Source: Streptomyces sp. SID12488 (GTDB lineage: Bacteria > Actinomycetota > Actinomycetes > Streptomycetales > Streptomycetaceae). Taken from it: a DNA stretch of 64,000 bases. Below are positions 62,822 through 64,000 of this stretch, one piece after another. Location of the stretch: assembly GCF_010548275.1 (NCBI RefSeq), contig NZ_JAAGLT010000026.1, positions 85,364-149,363 of the forward strand, read 5' to 3'. The position numbers were made by a program, and so were the translations under genes. How positions within the stretch are numbered: the stretch's first letter is position 1; each line of letters starts with the position of its first letter. A model generated the notes under the pieces. The model was not told the origin of the DNA. It ran no database searches and worked only from the letters and a program-made list of their open reading frames with translations.

Positions 62822-63882
62822 TGCCGAATACCTCATCCACGCAGGTGGGATCGGGTTTGGGTGTTGGCCGGGGCCGATCGAGTCGACGGTGTCGCGTGGC
62901 GCCGGTTGGCGCGGCATGATGATCGGTCGTGCTGCTGAGACTGGCGTACCTGGGTGTGACGGACGCGTTGACGATGCTGCGACTGCTGCCGATGGGCGAC
63001 CGGGAGAATGATGTCGAGATCCTCGCTCTGCGCCACCGGATCGGGGTTGTGGAACGGCAGCTGAACGGGCAGCGGGTCCGGTTCCACACGGGCGACCGGG
63101 CGTTTTTGGCGTGGCTCCTCCATGGCCTGCCACGGGAGGTGCTGCGCGGGATGCGGCTGCTGGTGCGGCCGGACACGGTACTGCGCCGGCACCGCGACGT
63201 CGTCGCCCGCCGACACGCTTCCCGGTCCCGGCCGAAGCGCGGAGGCCGGCCCCGCACCGTGCACTCGATCCGGGCGCTGGTGCTGCGCCTGGCCAGGGAA
63301 AATCCAAGTTGGGGCTTTCGGCGCCTGCACGGTGAGCTGCTCGTACTCGGGGTGGAGGTGGCAGCATCCACGGTCTGGGAAATCTTGAAGGAGGCCGACG
63401 TCGACCCGGCGCCCGAGCGGGCCTCCAGTACTTGGGCGGACTTCCTGCGCTCCCAGGCCGACGCGCTCTGGGCGTGCGATTTCTTCGAGGACGCCGGCTG
63501 CCGGGCTCGCTGTCTGATCAGGGATCGGGACGGGAAGTTTCCACGGCCGTTCGACGAGGTGCTCAAGGACGCGGGTATCGAGGTGGTGCTCAGCGGCGTC
63601 CGGATGCCGCGCATGAACTCGGTCATGGAGCGGTGGGTGCAGACCTGCAGGCGAGAGCTGCTGGACCGTACGTTGATCTGGAACCGGCGCCATCTCCTGC
63701 GCGCCCTGCGCGAGTTCGAGACGTTTGATAACGAGCACCGGCCGCACCAGGGTCTTGCGAATGCCCGCCCTCTCCACTCGCTGCCCGCTCCGATCGAGGA
63801 CCCGGACCGGATCGCCCATCTGGACATACGACGGCGAGCGCGACTCGGCGGCACTCTCCACGAGTATCAACATGCTTCCTAA
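62822..63882 (+). mobile_element. Insertion sequence, copy 2 (right end lost)
   Basis: The left end TGCCGAATACCTCATCCACG (62822-62841) matches the left repeat of the IS at 26712 with 3 differences, and the leader GGCATGATGATCGGTCGTGCT is shared. After the transposase stop there is no matching right repeat; instead IS110 sequence starts at 63891. So the right end was removed, probably by the incoming element. Confidence 0.75.
62929..63882 (+). pseudogene. Integrase-core transposase with internal in-frame deletion
   Basis: 317 residues in one frame and homologous throughout to the frameshifted copy at 26832-27927. It joins ALWACDFFE directly to DAGCRARCLIRDRD; the other copy has about 47 more residues here (ITLSGARFYVCAVIEHGSRR onward). 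The catalytic residues flank the gap, but the strands between the first and second Asp are gone, so the enzyme should not fold. The N-terminus is intact, the reverse of copy 1. Confidence 0.82.
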
Positions 63883-63890
63883 TGCTGTTG

Positions 63891-64000
63891 TCAAGCAGCT
63901 GTAGTCACTGGAGGTGTGACTTGGTAGCGCCGTCCGTCGCGGATCAGGGCCCACAGGACGTTGACGCGTCGGCGGGCCAGGGCGAGCACGGCTTGGACGT
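63891..64000 (-). CDS. IS110-family transposase, C-terminal end (continues past the window)
   Basis: Reading leftwards from the edge: VQAVLALARRRVNVLWALIR then DGRRYQVTPP and a TGA at 63891-63893. This is the usual end of IS110/IS116 transposases. Only about 35 codons are in the window. Confidence 0.7.
   Translation of the reverse strand, partial: VQAVLALARRRVNVLWALIRDGRRYQVTPPVTTAA

Overview
The window reads as Streptomyces (or a close actinomycete). It is very GC-rich, most genes have AAGGAG-type ribosome sites or 4-nt start/stop overlaps, and the contents (MbtH proteins, FAAL-initiated NRPS, many CBM13-tagged secreted hydrolases, TTA codons in selected genes) are typical of that genus. 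No rRNA, tRNA or CRISPR array was seen.

Region 1 (1-24.8 kb, all minus strand) is most of a non-ribosomal lipopeptide cluster that runs off the left edge. In transcription order: a divergent MbtH-like gene, a KAS III-like enzyme, an MFS exporter, a 49-residue Cys-containing ORF, and a VioC/AsnO-type Fe(II)/2-oxoglutarate amino-acid hydroxylase. A recognisable promoter follows, then an MbtH protein with an extra tail, a DUF885 protein, a SUMF1-fold protein, an SbnA-like 2,3-diaminopropionate enzyme, a cytochrome P450, and the assembly line: FAAL-ACP-C-A-PCP-C / A-PCP-C / PCP / docking-C-A-PCP-C-PCP. Two A domains have near-identical diamino-acid-type pocket residues (DLWEVTADD, DIWEITADD), which fits the SbnA-like gene. 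Two carrier proteins sit after C domains with no A domain, so trans-loading is expected. I infer an acylated, diaminopropionate- or diaminobutyrate-containing, hydroxylated peptide. I do not recognise it as a known product.

Region 2 (25.4-28.0 kb) is a scar: an IS701-type remnant, a pterin-dehydratase/VOC fusion gene, and an integrase-type IS with good terminal inverted repeats and a frameshifted transposase.

Region 3 (28.8-51.9 kb, almost all plus strand) holds twelve secreted carbohydrate-active enzymes, and every one carries a ricin-type beta-trefoil (CBM13) module: three GH54 arabinofuranosidases, a GH141-like beta-helix protein, an SGNH/CE3-like esterase, a GH10 xylanase, a GH27 enzyme, a clan GH-A enzyme, a GH59 enzyme, a GH29 fucosidase, a CE1-like esterase and a GH62 arabinofuranosidase. 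Together they suit stripping of arabinose, galactose, fucose and ester groups from arabinoxylan, arabinogalactan or pectin side chains. Hairpins split the block into short units plus one seven-gene operon (36.1-48.6 kb), whose last three genes contain TTA (bldA-type) codons. A small self-contained module (hotdog thioesterase plus TetR regulator behind a 17-bp inverted-repeat operator) interrupts the block.

Region 4 (51.9-57.5 kb) is mostly debris: pieces of at least four transposase types, a broken GAF gene, a broken amine oxidase and other truncated genes. Two intact-looking genes stand among them: a small SH3-like secreted protein and a GH16-like protein.

Region 5 (57.4-64 kb) has a truncated YihY-type membrane protein, a large secreted repeat protein with an unusual C-terminal module, a secreted trypsin-like protease, a histidine-kinase relic with an in-frame TGA, an AbiEi-type relic, a second copy of the region-2 IS carrying an internal deletion, and the end of an IS110 transposase.
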